DNA of 6,676 nucleotides from Thermoplasmatales archaeon ex4484_6 (GTDB lineage: Archaea; Thermoplasmatota; Penumbrarchaeia; Penumbrarchaeales; Penumbrarchaeaceae), in NCBI GenBank assembly GCA_002254385.1, contig NJDO01000105.1, forward strand, positions 1 to 6,676, written 5' to 3'. Under the pieces are notes generated by a model that had not been told where the DNA came from, did no database searches, and saw only the letters and a list, made by a program, of their open reading frames with translations. The translations under genes and the position numbers were made by a program. Below, piece after piece: positions 4,799-6,676 of the stretch. Each line of letters starts with the position of its first letter. Positions within the stretch are counted from its first letter, which is position 1.

Positions 4799-6676
4799 TC
4801 ACCTGTATTTTCTCTTAACTGATGATCGAACGAGTACGGAAACGACGGCAATACCGATGATGGCCAACAGCGGGATGACCAGAAGCATCATACCCCCTTC
4901 CAGCCCATCTCCCCCGGATGCCGCACTCTCTCCCGTGAGGAATGGGGGAGGTGTGTCCGAAGTCCCGGTCGGGGGGCTGTTCAGGGACATCTCCACCGGG
5001 CCGTCATCACGATCAAGATCCGTTGCACCTTCGTGCTCCCCGACCAGCGTGAGATAGTCCTTCAGGACCTCATCAGCCCTTGTTCCTTCGAGCGATTCAC
5101 CGTATATCTTCACATCATCGATGTAGAACCCCTTGAACATGTCATTGTCCTCGTAATGCCTTCCATCCGTGTTCGTCACCATCCTGAACCGCAGAATGAT
5201 GGTGTTGCCTATGAACCCGTTTAGATTGGTGATGAGCCGTGTAAGGCTCCCGGCATGGACCCAGTTGTCACCGGAATCTATACCCGTGAAGGACCTTCCG
5301 TCCCCCGGGATGTTGTCCTCGGCATCGGTCTCCGTTCCGGAAACACCCCACGAGGTCCTGACGCCAAGGCTCAGGGGGATCCATGATTCGCCGTTGTCGG
5401 TGGATACCTCCACCCTGAAACCGTCCGGCGGCCTTCCCGGAGCTTCCTCTATGTTGAATTTGAACATCCCATCAAGTATGGCCGTTCTGGCGTTGGTCAG
5501 GTCTATCGGTCTCGTGTAGAGTGAATTGTCCAGACCGTCCTTGAAATCACCATCATGGTTCACGGGATCACCGCAGTACCACGATGTCGTCTGTTCCCCC
5601 CTGTAATTCGTCGTCGTAACCAGGTTCCAGTTGTCGATCGTATCGTTCTTGTCGGGGCTGTGCGGATATGAAGTGACCTTCACCTCCACATCGTCGATTA
5701 TCCAGCCGAAACCCGTTCCCCCGTAATTGTAGATGTACAGGAACTTCACCTTTATCCAGTTCCCCGAGAATCTGGAAAGATCGACCGAGATGTATTCCCA
5801 ATCCATTGTCCCTCCGGCGCTCTTTCCGTTCCAGCACCATCTCATGGGTGTCCCGTAATCATCGGTGTTGATATTCCAGTAATCCACATGTGTGTTCCCC
5901 GTGTAAGGCTGGTTGGGCTGGATATATCGATAAGTATACGAACCGGACGGGTCGGAAGGATCATCCGCGGTCCCTATGAGAAGGACGCCTCCGTTCGACC
6001 CGACCTTCAGATTGTACTTCTGGTAGAAGGATAGTGTGGCCTCATCCACATATCTGAGATCGATCGGGTTGGTCTCGAGGTACTTCTCCGAATTCACCGT
6101 TGACCCGTCGGACCAGGGATTCAGGGGATCTATCGTGTATCCGCCGCCTCCGCCGCCTCCGCCGCCTCCCCCCGTCCCTCCCGTTCCGGGCTCCTGGTAG
6201 ACATCGGTGGCCGGTATGATTACCTTGGACTGCGACGCGGATGACCAACGCAACTCCGCCAGGGCCCCTCCGCTGTTCTCGTAATACTCGAATACTACCC
6301 TGTATCTCTGACCGGCCTGAAGCGATACGGTCCCCGATGCCTCGGTCGGACTCTGGTCCTGCCACTGATTTATTATCCTGACGCCGCCCACGTAGAGTCT
6401 TGCACCGTCATCCGTCCTGGTGTAGAAGGTGTATACCTCGGTATACATGGGTTCCACGTACCCTGTCCATCTGACCGAGAACCGGTTGGAACCCATACCC
6501 CCTCCCGGATTGCCGTTGCCCCAGTCGAAATTGATGACGCTGTCGAACCTGATAAAGGCCAGGTCCGTGAAGTCCCGATTGTCATAATATTCCCCCCTCC
6601 AGCCATGCTGTCCGACCATACCCCGTTCGTATAGCTCGGTGATCTCGCTGTCCGACAGTGGTGCGTTGAATATCCA
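4799..6676 (-). CDS. Large cell-surface protein: LamG-like tail, PA14 domain, two jelly-roll modules, C-terminal membrane anchor (N terminus outside window)
   Basis: The frame is open to the window edge; 625 residues plus stop are visible, numbered here from the first visible residue. FNAPLSDSEITELYERG (3-19) is the usual end of a LamG/concanavalin-like domain. A complete PA14 domain follows at about 23-162 (GWRGEYYDN, SVRWTGYV, YTRTDDGARLYV, ending VIIPATDVY); its Asp89-Asp90 pair sits where lectin-type PA14 domains hold calcium and sugar. A Gly/Thr linker (164-179) leads to two beta-rich jelly-roll modules (about 180-336 and 337-527), each ending in G[WF]xIDDV, as in the MAM-like regions of immune-inhibitor-A-type proteins. 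After a Pro/Ser/Thr/Glu-rich spacer, a membrane helix (about 596-616) and the basic tail RSSVKRKYR anchor it, facing out. No protease or hydrolase motif is seen, so an adhesin or binding role is inferred. It is the first of three minus-strand genes. The Met at 6619 is internal, because homology continues before it. Confidence 0.9.
   Translation of the reverse strand, partial: WIFNAPLSDSEITELYERGMVGQHGWRGEYYDNRDFTDLAFIRFDSVINFDWGNGNPGGGMGSNRFSVRWTGYVEPMYTEVYTFYTRTDDGARLYVGGVRIINQWQDQSPTEASGTVSLQAGQRYRVVFEYYENSGGALAELRWSSASQSKVIIPATDVYQEPGTGGTGGGGGGGGGGGYTIDPLNPWSDGSTVNSEKYLETNPIDLRYVDEATLSFYQKYNLKVGSNGGVLLIGTADDPSDPSGSYTYRYIQPNQPYTGNTHVDYWNINTDDYGTPMRWCWNGKSAGGTMDWEYISVDLSRFSGNWIKVKFLYIYNYGGTGFGWIIDDVEVKVTSYPHSPDKNDTIDNWNLVTTTNYRGEQTTSWYCGDPVNHDGDFKDGLDNSLYTRPIDLTNARTAILDGMFKFNIEEAPGRPPDGFRVEVSTDNGESWIPLSLGVRTSWGVSGTETDAEDNIPGDGRSFTGIDSGDNWVHAGSLTRLITNLNGFIGNTIILRFRMVTNTDGRHYEDNDMFKGFYIDDVKIYGESLEGTRADEVLKDYLTLVGEHEGATDLDRDDGPVEMSLNSPPTGTSDTPPPFLTGESAASGGDGLEGGMMLLVIPLLAIIGIAVVSVLVRSSVKRKYR
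6140..6169 (-). repeat. Short 9-bp tandem repeat coding for a polyglycine linker
   Basis: Three perfect copies of a 9-bp unit (plus strand TCCGCCGCC) and a fourth partial TCC, read on the minus strand as glycine codons. With the next codon it encodes 11 glycines in a row between the PA14 domain and the first jelly-roll module. Repeats whose unit is a multiple of three can gain or lose copies without breaking the frame, so linker length may vary between strains. Confidence 0.85.

Noticed and set aside
4867..6600. Other frames inside the surface protein gene, some on the plus strand
   Set aside because: They show no domain, overlap conserved PA14 or jelly-roll coding sequence, and have low-complexity products typical of shadow frames.
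6617..6619. ATG at 6619 as the start of the large surface protein
   Set aside because: The frame is open upstream to the window edge and encodes the typical end of a LamG-like domain, and no signal peptide follows the Met, so it is internal.

Overview
The window looks archaeal, probably euryarchaeal; Thermoplasmatota is a guess from style, not proof. The strongest marker is an NMD3-family ribosome export/assembly protein, a family found in archaea and eukaryotes. Archaeal-style promoters (TATA boxes about 25 bp before predicted transcript starts), strong GGAGGTGA-type ribosome binding sites, frequent AGG/AGA/ATA codons and class III (archaeal pilin-type) signal sequences agree with this. One gene breaks the pattern: the methionine adenosyltransferase is the bacterial MetK type, not the divergent archaeal type.

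Left half, plus strand (1-3039): the 3' end of metK, then ahcY starting on the base after the metK stop (TGAATG). Together they make and recycle the methyl donor: MetK makes S-adenosylmethionine and AhcY removes the S-adenosylhomocysteine left after methyl transfer. After an 83-bp gap holding a good archaeal promoter comes an unrecognised 74-residue protein with four clustered cysteines, then nmd3. The nmd3 start is best placed at 2023, as a leaderless transcript from a TATA box lying across the end of the small gene.

Right half, minus strand (3046-6676): three co-directional genes, read from high to low coordinates, form a likely cell-surface operon. The first is the C-terminal part of a large surface protein (tail of a LamG-like domain, PA14 domain, glycine linker, two jelly-roll modules, membrane anchor). 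It is followed by two tandem, paralogous, type IV pilin-like proteins of nearly equal length (289 and 286 aa) whose genes overlap by 16 bp. The operon runs convergently into nmd3 with only 6 bp between the stop codons.

I see no RNA gene, CRISPR array, insertion sequence or defence system. Nothing here is clearly a new system; the most interesting items are the bacterial-type metK in an archaeal setting, the small cysteine protein, and the pilin pair linked to a PA14/LamG surface protein.
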